Assembly: GCF_020832325.1 (NCBI RefSeq)
Contig: NZ_JAFIEU010000050.1
Location: 1 to 64,000 of the forward strand
Direction: 5' to 3'
Source: Lunatimonas sp.
GTDB taxonomy: Bacteria; Bacteroidota; Bacteroidia; Cytophagales; Cyclobacteriaceae
DNA: 64,000 nt
Below are positions 1 to 9,519 of the stretch, piece after piece; the first letter of the stretch is position 1; every line of letters starts with the position of its first letter. The notes below the pieces were generated by a model. It worked only from the letters and a program-made list of their open reading frames with translations. It had not been told where the DNA came from and made no database searches. A program made the position numbers and the translations under genes.

Positions 1-50
1 TACACAACTCCTTAAGACTGCCGTTTATAGTCAGCACTGCATAAAACATG

Positions 51-241
51 CAGATGAAATCGAGCACGACGCAAGCGACACACACTGGGATGACTATCCT
101 CCATGCGAGATTCCATCTGACCATTAAAAAACAAATATAGACAGATGAAATCGAGCATGACGCAGCCGTCACACACTGGATGACTATCAACCATGCGAGA
201 TTCCATGTGACCGCTGAAAAACAATTATAGACACATGAAAT
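51..241 (+). repeat. two tandem copies of a ~91-bp structured repeat
   Basis: Two head-to-tail units start at 51 and 142 (period 91, then 90) and a third unit start at 232 is cut after about 10 bases. Each reads GATGAAATCGAGCAyGACGC, then a variable middle, then CGAGATTCCATSTGACC and ends in TATAGACACATGAAA or a close variant. Further copies lie at 19257-19353 (same strand) and 60379-60473 (opposite strand). In the second unit CAGC-C-GTCACA pairs with TGTGAC-C-GCTG (a 10-bp stem with one mismatch), so the unit may fold. Minus-strand frames through it are open but look like repeat shadows, not a gene. Confidence 0.85.
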
Positions 242-371
242 GATCCTTCACGTTGAGTTTCTTGTAGTAGCGGTCAGCACCTTGCTGTTCGACCACATCA
301 TCGAAAATCTCCTTGGGGATCAGGAACATAAGTTGGGCTGTAATAGGATGTCCGGACAAAAAATTATGCTT
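225..371 (-). pseudogene. N-terminal remnant of an IS4-family (DUF4372) transposase
   Basis: The minus strand encodes a run containing SGHPITAQLMFLIPKEIF followed by DDVVEQQGADRYYKKLNVKD, which I recognise as the conserved N-terminal DUF4372 region of IS4-type transposases. Only about 45 residues survive. The frame hits a TAA at 225-227, inside the adjacent 91-bp repeat, exactly where the transposase should continue. No clean ATG is in frame; an ATG one base out of frame near 385 would fit a single-base insertion. The catalytic DDE part is absent, so this is a dead fragment. Family call is from pattern recognition. Confidence 0.7.
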
Positions 372-500
372 ACATCTTTGATCTCGGACGATAGTAAATT
401 TTTTTTTACCAATTAGCTAAAAATATACTCCTAGGTGATGCAATGGTGAAAGCTTTTTTTCGACTTATCCCAATGTTATCTTTGTCTGATCCTGATTTCT

Positions 501-3500
501 ATGAAGTTTCTGCCCTTTCTATTTTGGTTTCAATTTGCTTACCTTGTTTTACCCCTTGCTTATGGTCAATCGAACCCATCGCATTTGGTGCAGGCAGAAA
601 GTTTCTCTATCGAACAGGGATTATCAGACCGTTATGTAAACAGTTTTGCTAAAGATAAACAGGGATTTATTTGGGTAGCCACTGACAAAGGACTCAATCG
701 ATTTGACGGATATGATTTTTTGACCTACGATACCCGACCATCCAATCCCCAAAGGATCTGGCAAAACAAAATCCATGCTATACATACTGACCGTGAAGGC
801 AACCTTCTATTGATCTATGATTTCCTGCTTTCGGGCGTGATGGGCCTATTGGATCCACAAACAGGAAAAAGCGAAGTTTTCAGGTTTGATGCTTCCAGCG
901 AGTTCCAAGGGAAATTCATAGATGTGAAACATGGAAAAGACGGGGCAATTTACTTTGTCAATCAAACACCATACAAAAGGACGATTTTCCGGTTTGAGGA
1001 GAAACAAAAGGATTTCGTCAAGCAATTTGAAATTGCCCTGGCCCCGAGCAACAAAAAAGACTTTTTAGCTGCTTCGGATGGGACATTTTGGATCGCCGAT
1101 GTTACAGCAGTTGGCAATGACTTCACCTTAATCCAATTTGATTCCTCGGGCAGACAAATGGCCAGGTTTGGAATGGATAACTTTATCGGTGCAGCTTTTA
1201 ATTCCCCCAGGGAGATCAAACTGGCAGAAACCGGGTCTGGTGATATCTTGCTTTATGCGGAAAAAATCGGCGTATGGCTGATCCCCCAAACCCGAAAACC
1301 TCCTTTTGACATCCATCCCCAGCTCAAAGGAACCCAATATGAGTTTGTAAAAGATGCAAAAGCTAACGTCTTGGCTTACCACCCCAATCCTGCCCAAGCC
1401 GCTCACGATTGTGTATTACTCACCGCAGACGGACAGGTAGAAAATTATGCTTGGGTCATAGATCACCAATCGGAAATACGAAAGGTATTCAGTGATGATT
1501 TTAGACAAGGTTTTCTGGCAGGCACCGGCGATGGATTCAACAGTTTTCAAATTAGGCCCAATCTATTTCAGACCCATCTCTCTACCCCAAACTTGGGTAA
1601 AACTGCCTATGGAACAAGCATTAGAGGTATGGCAAAACTGGGCCCAAATAAATTGTTTATTGCTACAGAAATAGAAGGGCTATATGAACTGGACCTAGAA
1701 AACCAAACCCTTAGCAGACCGGGCGACCGAATGCAATCCTTGGAAGAGTTGAATACCCTAACGTTTACCCGCAATATCCTCGCAGAGGGAGATAGCGTTC
1801 TATGGATTACCGGTTTGGCAGGGGTCATCAAATACAATTATAATGCATCGAAACTCCGGTTTTATGCAACCTATGATGGACCCGTCATCACAGGCGATCA
1901 GGAAACCTGGGGTATTGCCAGGGATAAGGACGGCCAATATTGGGTAGTGTCCCGTGATGGCAGGCTGTTAGTCCTGAAACCCGGAAAAGAGGAATTCGAA
2001 ACATATAAAGACAAAGATGGGCGACAACCCCTTTCAGGTACACAGCCTAGCTTCCTCATCAGTGCCAAAGACGGTAGCCTTTGGGCAGGCACTTCCCTCT
2101 CAGGGCTATTTAGGATTGACCCTTCACAGGGATTGTCCAAAAACTATTCAGCCGAGGCCAAAGATCCTTCCGGTATTACAAGCAACCATATTAATTGTAT
2201 TTATGAAGATGAGGAAGGGATGCTTTGGGTGGGAACCATGGAAAGCGGACTTCACCTTTTTGACCCTAGGAAAGAAAAAGTGTTGGCGCTGTATGACCGT
2301 ACAAATGGTCTAAGAAACAATAGTGTGGTAGGCATTTTACCCGACAGCAAAGGAAATTTTTGGGTAAGTACATTCAGTGGCCTTTCCTACCTTGACACCC
2401 AGCAGAAGTCCTTTCGGAACTTTACAACTGCCAACGGCTTATCGCACAACGAATTTAACCGTCACGCCTTTTTCTTTGACGCTGACGAAAGCCGTTTTTA
2501 TTTCGGAGGTATGTACGGGGTCAACTCCTTTAAGGAAGAAACTATAAGCGCCATAGCCCAAAATGCGACCCTGCTCATATCCGAAATGTGGGTGACAGAC
2601 CTGAAGGGAAAAACGACCGGGCAACAGGAGGGAATCCTTGACGGGACTACAATCACCATGGCGCCAGGCAGCCGCTTTCTCCGATTAAAACTATCGCTGT
2701 TGAACTTCGGTAACAATTCCGGCAATCAGTTTGCCTATATGCTGGACGGGGCCGGCAATGATTGGAATTATCTCGGACAAGGCCGCGACCTCCGAATTGA
2801 TTACCCGCCGACAGGTAAGCACATCCTGCGCATAAAAGGCGCAGACATACATGGCAACTGGAGCAGCGACGAAATTACATTAAGGCTAGACGTTCAGGAA
2901 TTTTGGTACAAGAGTTGGTGGGCCTTGGCATTATATACCCTTTTATTGGCAGCCGCCGGCATTTATTTTTACCGGTTTCAGCTTAGCCGTACTTTTGCCA
3001 AAAAAGAAGCAAGTCGCTTACAACAGCTAGATGACTTCAAAACCCGTTTCTTTACCAATATCAGCCACGAGTTCAGAACCCCGCTTACCGTGATCCTCGG
3101 AATGATCGACCTTTTGAAAACAACCGCCATGGAAGGCAAATCAAAAGAAGCCGAAGAACATTCGGAAATGATAAAAAGAAACAGCCGTCACCTGCTGAAC
3201 TTGGTGAATCAATTGCTTGACCTTGCAAGGCTCGAATCTGGAAAACTTCAGCTTTCGCCCGCCAATGGCAACCTCGTTTCCTTTATCCAATACCAGGTAG
3301 AATCATTTCGCTCTTATGCCCACTCGCGTGGAATAGACCTCAGCTTTCAAAGCGACAGGACAAGACTCGAAATGGCCCTCGACTATAATAAAATGCAAGG
3401 GATATTGGTAAACCTGATCTCAAACGCATTGAAGTTTACGCCCGAAGCGGGTAAGGTTTCCGTGGAACTGAAAACGGTCCCTTTTTTACCGGAAACAGAT

Positions 3501-4610
3501 CCCAAAGAGGTCATCATTACGGTGATGGACACCGGTATCGGTATTGCCCAAGAAGACCTGGGCAGTATATTTGACCGCTTTTACCAAGTGGACAGCTCCT
3601 CTACCAGAAAGGATAGCGGTACCGGCGTGGGACTTGCACTTGTGCAGGAATTGGTAAAGCTGATGAATGGTTCTATATCGGTAGCTAGCCAACCCGACCT
3701 GGGAACAAGCTTCAGCATCAGCCTCCCTTTTACCGCCGTAAGTGCTGAATGGAACCATCAGGCTCCTGAACCGGCAAAAGACATGGAGGTTAGGATTGAA
3801 GAAGCACAAGGTATTGAGGCGGAGGCTTCGGAAGACAAGCTCCCGGTTTTATTGATTGTAGAAGATAACCGGGATGTTCGATTATATATTTACGAAACCC
3901 TGAAAGAACAGTACAGGATTACCATGGCGGTAAATGGGGCTGAGGGAATCGAAAAAGCCAGGGAAATAGTGCCTGACCTGATCATCAGCGATGTGATGAT
4001 GCCCATAAAAGACGGGTTCGAATTGTGCAAAGTCCTGAAAGCAGATGAACTTACCAGCCATGTACCCATCATATTGCTTACGGCGCGGGCTGATGCAGCA
4101 TCGCGAATTGCGGGGTTGAAACGGGGTGCTGATGCCTACCTGGCAAAACCCTTCGAACCGGCGGAACTATTGGTGCATGTGGAAAATCTGATACGCCTGC
4201 GCAGACAATTACAAAAGCGGTATACTTCAGTGGAAGAGCTCCCACAAATACCATCTACCGATCCAGACCTTGAGCTAGAGGATGCTTTTATTCTAAAAAT
4301 CAGGGAAGTGATAAAGCAGGATTTAAGGAATGGGTCTATCGAGATTCCAGAGCTTAGCAAGGCCATGGGTATGAGCCGAAGTCAACTATTCAGAAAAATA
4401 AAAGCCTTGACCGGCACTTCACCAAGCCTTCTGGTCAGGTCCATCCGTCTACAAGAAGCCCAAATTTTACTGCGCAAATCAGATCTGAGCATTGCCGAAG
4501 TTGCATATGAAGTTGGTTTTTCTACCCCGGCCTATTTTTCCACTGCCTTTCTCGAAGAATATGGCTCTTCCCCCAGCGAGTGGCGTTTGCAGGTCAAAAA
4601 CGCATCTTAA
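501..4610 (+). CDS. hybrid two-component system protein (sensor kinase, receiver and AraC output in one chain)
   Basis: A one-piece signalling protein of the Bacteroidota HTCS type, 1369 residues. An N-terminal signal peptide (about residues 1-22) leads into a periplasmic double propeller of Reg_prop repeats (about 30-700), a Y_Y_Y domain (about 735-800), one membrane segment (about 808-830), HisKA with the acceptor in SHEFRTPL (H856), an ATPase domain with NLISNALKF, DTGIGI and GTGVGLAL boxes, a receiver with acceptor Asp1164 (ISDVMMP), and a C-terminal AraC-type helix-turn-helix (about 1265-1365). All signalling residues are present. Such proteins usually sense a breakdown product of a glycan and activate nearby utilisation genes; here the next gene is a BspA-like surface protein, so the target is unclear. 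Confidence 0.95.
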   Translation: MKFLPFLFWFQFAYLVLPLAYGQSNPSHLVQAESFSIEQGLSDRYVNSFAKDKQGFIWVATDKGLNRFDGYDFLTYDTRPSNPQRIWQNKIHAIHTDREGNLLLIYDFLLSGVMGLLDPQTGKSEVFRFDASSEFQGKFIDVKHGKDGAIYFVNQTPYKRTIFRFEEKQKDFVKQFEIALAPSNKKDFLAASDGTFWIADVTAVGNDFTLIQFDSSGRQMARFGMDNFIGAAFNSPREIKLAETGSGDILLYAEKIGVWLIPQTRKPPFDIHPQLKGTQYEFVKDAKANVLAYHPNPAQAAHDCVLLTADGQVENYAWVIDHQSEIRKVFSDDFRQGFLAGTGDGFNSFQIRPNLFQTHLSTPNLGKTAYGTSIRGMAKLGPNKLFIATEIEGLYELDLENQTLSRPGDRMQSLEELNTLTFTRNILAEGDSVLWITGLAGVIKYNYNASKLRFYATYDGPVITGDQETWGIARDKDGQYWVVSRDGRLLVLKPGKEEFETYKDKDGRQPLSGTQPSFLISAKDGSLWAGTSLSGLFRIDPSQGLSKNYSAEAKDPSGITSNHINCIYEDEEGMLWVGTMESGLHLFDPRKEKVLALYDRTNGLRNNSVVGILPDSKGNFWVSTFSGLSYLDTQQKSFRNFTTANGLSHNEFNRHAFFFDADESRFYFGGMYGVNSFKEETISAIAQNATLLISEMWVTDLKGKTTGQQEGILDGTTITMAPGSRFLRLKLSLLNFGNNSGNQFAYMLDGAGNDWNYLGQGRDLRIDYPPTGKHILRIKGADIHGNWSSDEITLRLDVQEFWYKSWWALALYTLLLAAAGIYFYRFQLSRTFAKKEASRLQQLDDFKTRFFTNISHEFRTPLTVILGMIDLLKTTAMEGKSKEAEEHSEMIKRNSRHLLNLVNQLLDLARLESGKLQLSPANGNLVSFIQYQVESFRSYAHSRGIDLSFQSDRTRLEMALDYNKMQGILVNLISNALKFTPEAGKVSVELKTVPFLPETDPKEVIITVMDTGIGIAQEDLGSIFDRFYQVDSSSTRKDSGTGVGLALVQELVKLMNGSISVASQPDLGTSFSISLPFTAVSAEWNHQAPEPAKDMEVRIEEAQGIEAEASEDKLPVLLIVEDNRDVRLYIYETLKEQYRITMAVNGAEGIEKAREIVPDLIISDVMMPIKDGFELCKVLKADELTSHVPIILLTARADAASRIAGLKRGADAYLAKPFEPAELLVHVENLIRLRRQLQKRYTSVEELPQIPSTDPDLELEDAFILKIREVIKQDLRNGSIEIPELSKAMGMSRSQLFRKIKALTGTSPSLLVRSIRLQEAQILLRKSDLSIAEVAYEVGFSTPAYFSTAFLEEYGSSPSEWRLQVKNAS

Positions 4611-4788
4611 TACGCATTCCAGAAACTTTTTATTCCTAAAATAAAGCTTTTGCAACATGGTTAAAAGCATTTGAACCATGATTGAAAGCCTATCGGGCAT
4701 TTTACTTTCACTTTTATACCCGACAAAAGAAAGGTAAGTGATCCATTCACCGAAGCCTTTAAAATCCAGCGTAATAATACCCTACATT

Positions 4789-7700
4789 ATGAAAGACAAA
4801 GTTTCACTTTTCCGCATCCGCGCCATGTTCTCTTTTGGTTCAAGAATGAGAACCCTAAGCGTTTGCTTGTTGATGATGGCCCTTGCCCTCGGATCAAGCA
4901 TAAGCGCCTCGGCACAACAGCCCTTTATCACCACCTGGAAAACCGACAATGCCGGCACTTCTTCCAGCAATCAGATCACGATTCCCGGCGAGGGCAGCAA
5001 CTACGCCATTCACTGGGAAGAAGTGGGCAACCCTGCCAATCAGGGCAATGTAACCGGCAATCGCGCCACCACCCTCACCTTTCCATCAGCAGGCACCTAT
5101 CAGGTGAGTATCTCGCCGGGCGCCGGCACCTTTCACCAGATCGCATTTAACAATGGCGGCGACCGTCTCAAATTGCTCAGTATTGATCAGTGGGGCAGTA
5201 TCGCCTGGAGTAATATGGGAGGTGCCTTTTATGGCTGCGAAAATATGACTTACAATGCCACCGATATTCCAGACCTCTCCAATGTAACCTCACTGTTTTT
5301 TATGTTTGCAAGATGTGCCCAATTCAACGGTGCCATTGGAAATTGGGATATAAGTAACGTGACAAGTTTGCAAGGAATGTTCTTTTTTGCCACTGCTTTC
5401 AATCAGCCAATTAGTAATTGGGATGTAAGTAACGTGACCAATATGATTTCCACATTCTCTGGCGCAACATCCTTTAACCAGCCCATCGGCAGCTGGGATG
5501 TAAGCAATGTGAATAATATGAGGACTATGTTCTCTGGTGCAACAGCCTTTAACCAGCCTATCGACGACTGGGATGTTACTAACGTGAATAATATGTCATC
5601 TATGTTATCAAGTGCAAGGGCTTTCAATCAGCCGATAGGTAATTGGAATGTAAGCAATGTGACCACTATGAATCGTATATTCTCTGGTGCAACAGCCTTT
5701 AATCAGCCTATTGGAGACTGGAATGTAAGCAATGTGGTCGATATGACGTTCATGTTCGCCCAAGCTACTGCATTTAATCAGCCCATTGGAGACTGGAATG
5801 TAGAAAAGGTAACCACAATGAACGGCATGTTTTCAAACGCCAGAGCTTTTAACCAAGAGATAGGCAATTGGAATGTTGGCAACGTGACCAATATGAGGGC
5901 TATGTTCTCCGTTGCTACGGTATTTAACCAACCAATTGGTAACTGGAATGTAGGGAAAATGACTGATATGGAGTCGATGTTTGACGGTGCCAGGGACTTT
6001 AACCAACCTATAAGCAATTGGGATGTTAGCAATGTAACCAACATGAGGAACATGTTTACTTTTGCTTTGGCATTCAATCAACCTATTGGAAACTGGGATG
6101 TAGGTAATGTGGGTGATATGTTCAGCATGTTTCAGGCCGCCAGAGCATTTAACCAGCCGATCGGCAACTGGAATGTAAGTAACGTGACCAATATGAGTCT
6201 CATGTTCTCAGGAGCCAGTGCGTTCAACCAAAACTTAGGCACATGGACACTGAACAGCAGCGTAGACCTTTCCTCTTTCCTTGACAGTAGTGGCATGGAC
6301 TGTCTCAATTATTCGGCTACGCTGCAGGGCTGGGCAGCTAACCCAGCCACACCAGATGGACGTAACCTTGGCGCCTCAGGCAGACAGTATGGCACCAATG
6401 CTGTAGCGGCCCGAAATACCCTACTGGCAAAAGGATGGACTATCAGTGGCGATGTGGCTTCAGGTACCCTTTGCCAGGCCTGCGAAACCATCACTGCCGA
6501 GATCAGCGGCACCTCGGATGTTTGCTCTGGTGCAGATGCCAATATCTCAGCGGCCATTACAGGAGGAGTATCACCCTATACCCTGATTTATTCACCGGAT
6601 GGGGGCACTACTAACATTACGGTAAATAATTATCAAAGTGGAGAGGCCATTACCCTAAGCCCTGCAACTACAACCACCTATACCCTGGTCTCTGTAACCG
6701 ATGGGAATGGTTGTACAGCTGACCTTGTCGGTAGCGCCACCATAACCGTTGAAACACTTCCTACGGCATCCATTTCCGGTACCCCTACTGGTTGCGGTAG
6801 CGTATCGCTGATAGCAAGTGGTGGTACTACGTATCAGTGGAATGGCGGTAGTACGCCCACCCAAGCCGAAAATACCTTTACCAGTTCAGGAGTCTACACT
6901 GTCACCGTTACAAATGAAGCGGGCTGTAGCAGTGAGGCAACTGTTGAGGTCACCATCACTTCGCTCACCTTCTACCTCGATTCAGATGGAGATGGTTTTG
7001 GCGATCCTTCTGTCAGCATTCAGGACTGCTCCGCTCCTGTGGGTTACGTAAGCAACAATACAGATTGCGATGATAATGATGCCGATCTGAACCCCAATAC
7101 TGTGTGGTACCTTGATGCAGATAACGATGGCTATTACACAGGTTCGGGAATCACGCAGTGTGAAAGCCCTGGAGAAGGTTACCGGTTTGAAGGACTGAAA
7201 GGCGGAAGTGATTGCAATGATAATGACCCCGCCATTAACCCCGGTGCAACAGAGGTATGTGATGGCTTGGACAACAATTGTAATGGACAGATTGATGAAG
7301 GTTGCAGCAGTAACTGCAACTCTTTAGATGCATCTGCCAGCAGTCAGCCGGTTCCAGCGGGTAGCCCAGCTACCCTTAGCGCGACAATGTTCCCGGCTTT
7401 ACAGGGTATTACAGTTCAATTTGCATTAATAAATGAAGCAGGAATAACTACCCACTACCTGCAGGCAACCACCCTTGAAAATGGAACAGCTACTGCTACT
7501 GTGACAGGTTTGACTTTGGGTGTTTACCAAGTGAACGCTACGGCTGATTGTGGGACTTCGGTAGCTTACCTGCCTGTGTACGATGCGAGCGGCAGCTTTG
7601 TCACCGGCGGAGGATGGTTTACCTCGCCCGAGGGTGCGATGCCAGCACAACCCGATGTTACCGGTAAAGCCAATTTCGGTTTTGTCGCTAAATATAAAAA

Positions 7701-8382
7701 AGGAAATAATCAGGTAGAAGGAACCACCGATTTCCAATTCAGCGCCGGCAATCTCTCCTTCAAGAGTAACCTCCATGAAAACGGATCCCTTGTGATTAGT
7801 GGACGGAAGGCCACCTATCGTGGAGAAGGAACTGTAAATGATGAACCAGGATACAGATTTACACTTACCGCTTTGGATGGCCAATGGAACGGAGGATCAG
7901 CCCCCGATCAGTTCCGCATAAAAATATGGAACGACTTAGGTATAGTGTATGATAACCAATTAGGAGCGGCCGACAACGCAGATGCTTCTACAGCACTTGG
8001 CGGCGGTAACATCATGATCCATGACCCAAAAGGAAAAAATAAAAGGGAGGTTACCAGCGAACTTGAAGAAAGTGCTCCAATTATGGAAAATAGCCTTCAA
8101 ATGGAAAATAGTCCTCAAATGGGAGATTTTCCAAGGGTGACCAGAATGTACCCCAACCCCGTTTCAGATCAGATTGTTCTCGAATTTGGACGAACGGAAG
8201 AAGATGAGGTGGAAGTAAGTATCTATGATATGAAAGGGGAAAAGTTGTTGGCCATTGTGTCTGAATCAGAAAATGAAAAGATCGTATTAGATATTTCAAG
8301 TTTACGAATGAAACCGGGAGTGTTTGTATTATTGGTAAGAACAAAAGGACAAGCGCAGGTATTTAAGTTTCTGAAAAAGTAA
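4789..8382 (+). CDS. BspA-like (DUF285 repeat) secreted surface protein with T9SS sorting domain
   Basis: A large secreted protein of 1197 residues from the ATG at 4789; a longer frame from GTG 4738 adds 17 residues before a signal peptide ending in SISASAQ, so the ATG is preferred. Residues about 179-500 hold 12 clear 25-residue repeats of the type FNQPIGNWDVSNVTNM plus one decayed unit (DUF285/BspA leucine-rich-like). Then come PKD/Ig-like stretches (about 570-725), calcium-binding-like DSDGDGFGD and a MopE-type CDGLDNNCNGQIDEGC motif (about 727-840), a GGGWFTSPEGA-type domain (about 945-1080), and a C-terminal domain with YPNPVSD and a Lys-rich end, typical of type IX secretion cargo. Probable cell-surface adhesion or binding protein; ligand unknown. 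Confidence 0.92.
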   Translation: MKDKVSLFRIRAMFSFGSRMRTLSVCLLMMALALGSSISASAQQPFITTWKTDNAGTSSSNQITIPGEGSNYAIHWEEVGNPANQGNVTGNRATTLTFPSAGTYQVSISPGAGTFHQIAFNNGGDRLKLLSIDQWGSIAWSNMGGAFYGCENMTYNATDIPDLSNVTSLFFMFARCAQFNGAIGNWDISNVTSLQGMFFFATAFNQPISNWDVSNVTNMISTFSGATSFNQPIGSWDVSNVNNMRTMFSGATAFNQPIDDWDVTNVNNMSSMLSSARAFNQPIGNWNVSNVTTMNRIFSGATAFNQPIGDWNVSNVVDMTFMFAQATAFNQPIGDWNVEKVTTMNGMFSNARAFNQEIGNWNVGNVTNMRAMFSVATVFNQPIGNWNVGKMTDMESMFDGARDFNQPISNWDVSNVTNMRNMFTFALAFNQPIGNWDVGNVGDMFSMFQAARAFNQPIGNWNVSNVTNMSLMFSGASAFNQNLGTWTLNSSVDLSSFLDSSGMDCLNYSATLQGWAANPATPDGRNLGASGRQYGTNAVAARNTLLAKGWTISGDVASGTLCQACETITAEISGTSDVCSGADANISAAITGGVSPYTLIYSPDGGTTNITVNNYQSGEAITLSPATTTTYTLVSVTDGNGCTADLVGSATITVETLPTASISGTPTGCGSVSLIASGGTTYQWNGGSTPTQAENTFTSSGVYTVTVTNEAGCSSEATVEVTITSLTFYLDSDGDGFGDPSVSIQDCSAPVGYVSNNTDCDDNDADLNPNTVWYLDADNDGYYTGSGITQCESPGEGYRFEGLKGGSDCNDNDPAINPGATEVCDGLDNNCNGQIDEGCSSNCNSLDASASSQPVPAGSPATLSATMFPALQGITVQFALINEAGITTHYLQATTLENGTATATVTGLTLGVYQVNATADCGTSVAYLPVYDASGSFVTGGGWFTSPEGAMPAQPDVTGKANFGFVAKYKKGNNQVEGTTDFQFSAGNLSFKSNLHENGSLVISGRKATYRGEGTVNDEPGYRFTLTALDGQWNGGSAPDQFRIKIWNDLGIVYDNQLGAADNADASTALGGGNIMIHDPKGKNKREVTSELEESAPIMENSLQMENSPQMGDFPRVTRMYPNPVSDQIVLEFGRTEEDEVEVSIYDMKGEKLLAIVSESENEKIVLDISSLRMKPGVFVLLVRTKGQAQVFKFLKK

Positions 8383-8411
8383 GCTGCAAAGCTGCATTCC
8401 AAAAAAGGGTG

Positions 8412-8446
8412 GCCTCCAAAATCAATCGTTGATTTTGGAGGCTTTT
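8412..8446. terminator. strong hairpin terminator between convergent genes
   Basis: Perfect 14-bp stem (8412-8425 with 8429-8442), 3-base loop TCG, followed by TTTT on the plus strand and preceded by an A-run (T-run on the minus strand). It can end both the BspA-like gene and the convergent pirin gene. Confidence 0.9.
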
Positions 8447-8529
8447 CATTAATTTGGGTCTCTGCATGCAACCCTTGGATTTGTTCATTAGTCGAAGTAG
8501 AGGATAGCCAAAGTGCCCATTAACTGGTC

Positions 8530-9396
8530 CTAAGGCAAAGGCACAAAATCGGATTCCCCCTCTATATTGGGAAATTTCTGCTCCTTCCATTGCGCTTTGG
8601 CCTGTTCGATAACTTCCTTGTCAGAATGCACAAAGTTCCAATAAATGTACCGCTCTTCAGGAAAGGGGTCACCCCCAAATAGGTAAATGGTCGTGTTTGC
8701 ACCGATCTCAAAGGAACACAGTTTGGCGTTCTCTGCAATCAAAATCTGCCTCGGACCAAAGGTGCTTCCTTCTGCCTTGATTTCTCCTTCGAGTATGTAC
8801 AGGCCGCTTTCTCCAAATAACTCGTCACCGATATCCAAAACGCTGCCTTCGGTGGATTTAATTTCCACCATGTACAGAGGGCTATACACCGGAACGGGGG
8901 ACTTTCGGCCAAATGCCTCTCCCGCGATTAACTTAAACTGAACACCTTCATCTTCCCAATGCGGGATATCTTCTGACGCTACGTGCACAAAGCTGGGTTC
9001 GATGTTCTCCTTGTCCTTTGGCAAAGCCACCCAAATCTGTAAGCCATGCAGGCTTTTCACTTTTCCGCGAAGGTATTCCGGGGTACGTTCCGAATGTACC
9101 ACTCCTTTTCCAGCGGTCATCCAATTAACTGCTCCAGGTTTGATTTCTACGTTTGAGCCAACCGAATCCCGATGCATAATACTTCCTTCAAAAAGAAAGG
9201 TAAGGGTAGAGAGTCCAATATGTGGATGCGGTGGCACATCAAAGTTTTCCGATTCCGACAGAGATACCGGTCCCATGTGATCTATAAAAGAAAATGGTCC
9301 TACCATTCGCTTTTTCCGAAAGGGAAGCAGCCGTCCAACCATGAAGCTACCTATAGACCTTTCCCGTTCCTCGATAATTAGTTGAATGTTTGACAT
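8530..9396 (-). CDS. pirin family protein
   Basis: A 288-residue bicupin of the pirin family. The metal-site motif HPHIGL and the following LFEGSIMHRDS and VVHSERTPE segments are all present, matching the iron-binding His/His/His/Glu set of pirins (about residues 57-104). Family members act as redox-sensing cofactors or as quercetinases; the sequence alone does not tell which. Cytoplasmic, no signal peptide. It stands alone, convergent with the BspA-like gene and divergent from the FAD dehydrogenase. Confidence 0.92.
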   Translation of the reverse strand: MSNIQLIIEERERSIGSFMVGRLLPFRKKRMVGPFSFIDHMGPVSLSESENFDVPPHPHIGLSTLTFLFEGSIMHRDSVGSNVEIKPGAVNWMTAGKGVVHSERTPEYLRGKVKSLHGLQIWVALPKDKENIEPSFVHVASEDIPHWEDEGVQFKLIAGEAFGRKSPVPVYSPLYMVEIKSTEGSVLDIGDELFGESGLYILEGEIKAEGSTFGPRQILIAENAKLCSFEIGANTTIYLFGGDPFPEERYIYWNFVHSDKEVIEQAKAQWKEQKFPNIEGESDFVPLP

Positions 9397-9519
9397 AACA
9401 CGATATTTTTATGAATATACAACCTGTTTTGCTTCCAGGTTAAAATTAATGGTATTTTAGTAAATCATTGTTTCAATCTTTAGATATGATTAACGGGTTT
9501 TTATTATACAAAATACGTG

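Noticed and set aside
12-224. Open frame on the minus strand through the tandem repeats
   Set aside because: Its sequence is simply the translation of the 91-bp repeat twice, with no start context, family or independent codon pattern; the repeat is also non-coding at its other positions.
7426-7884. 152-residue minus-strand frame within the BspA-like gene
   Set aside because: Antisense shadow of a strongly supported gene with a complete domain architecture on the plus strand.
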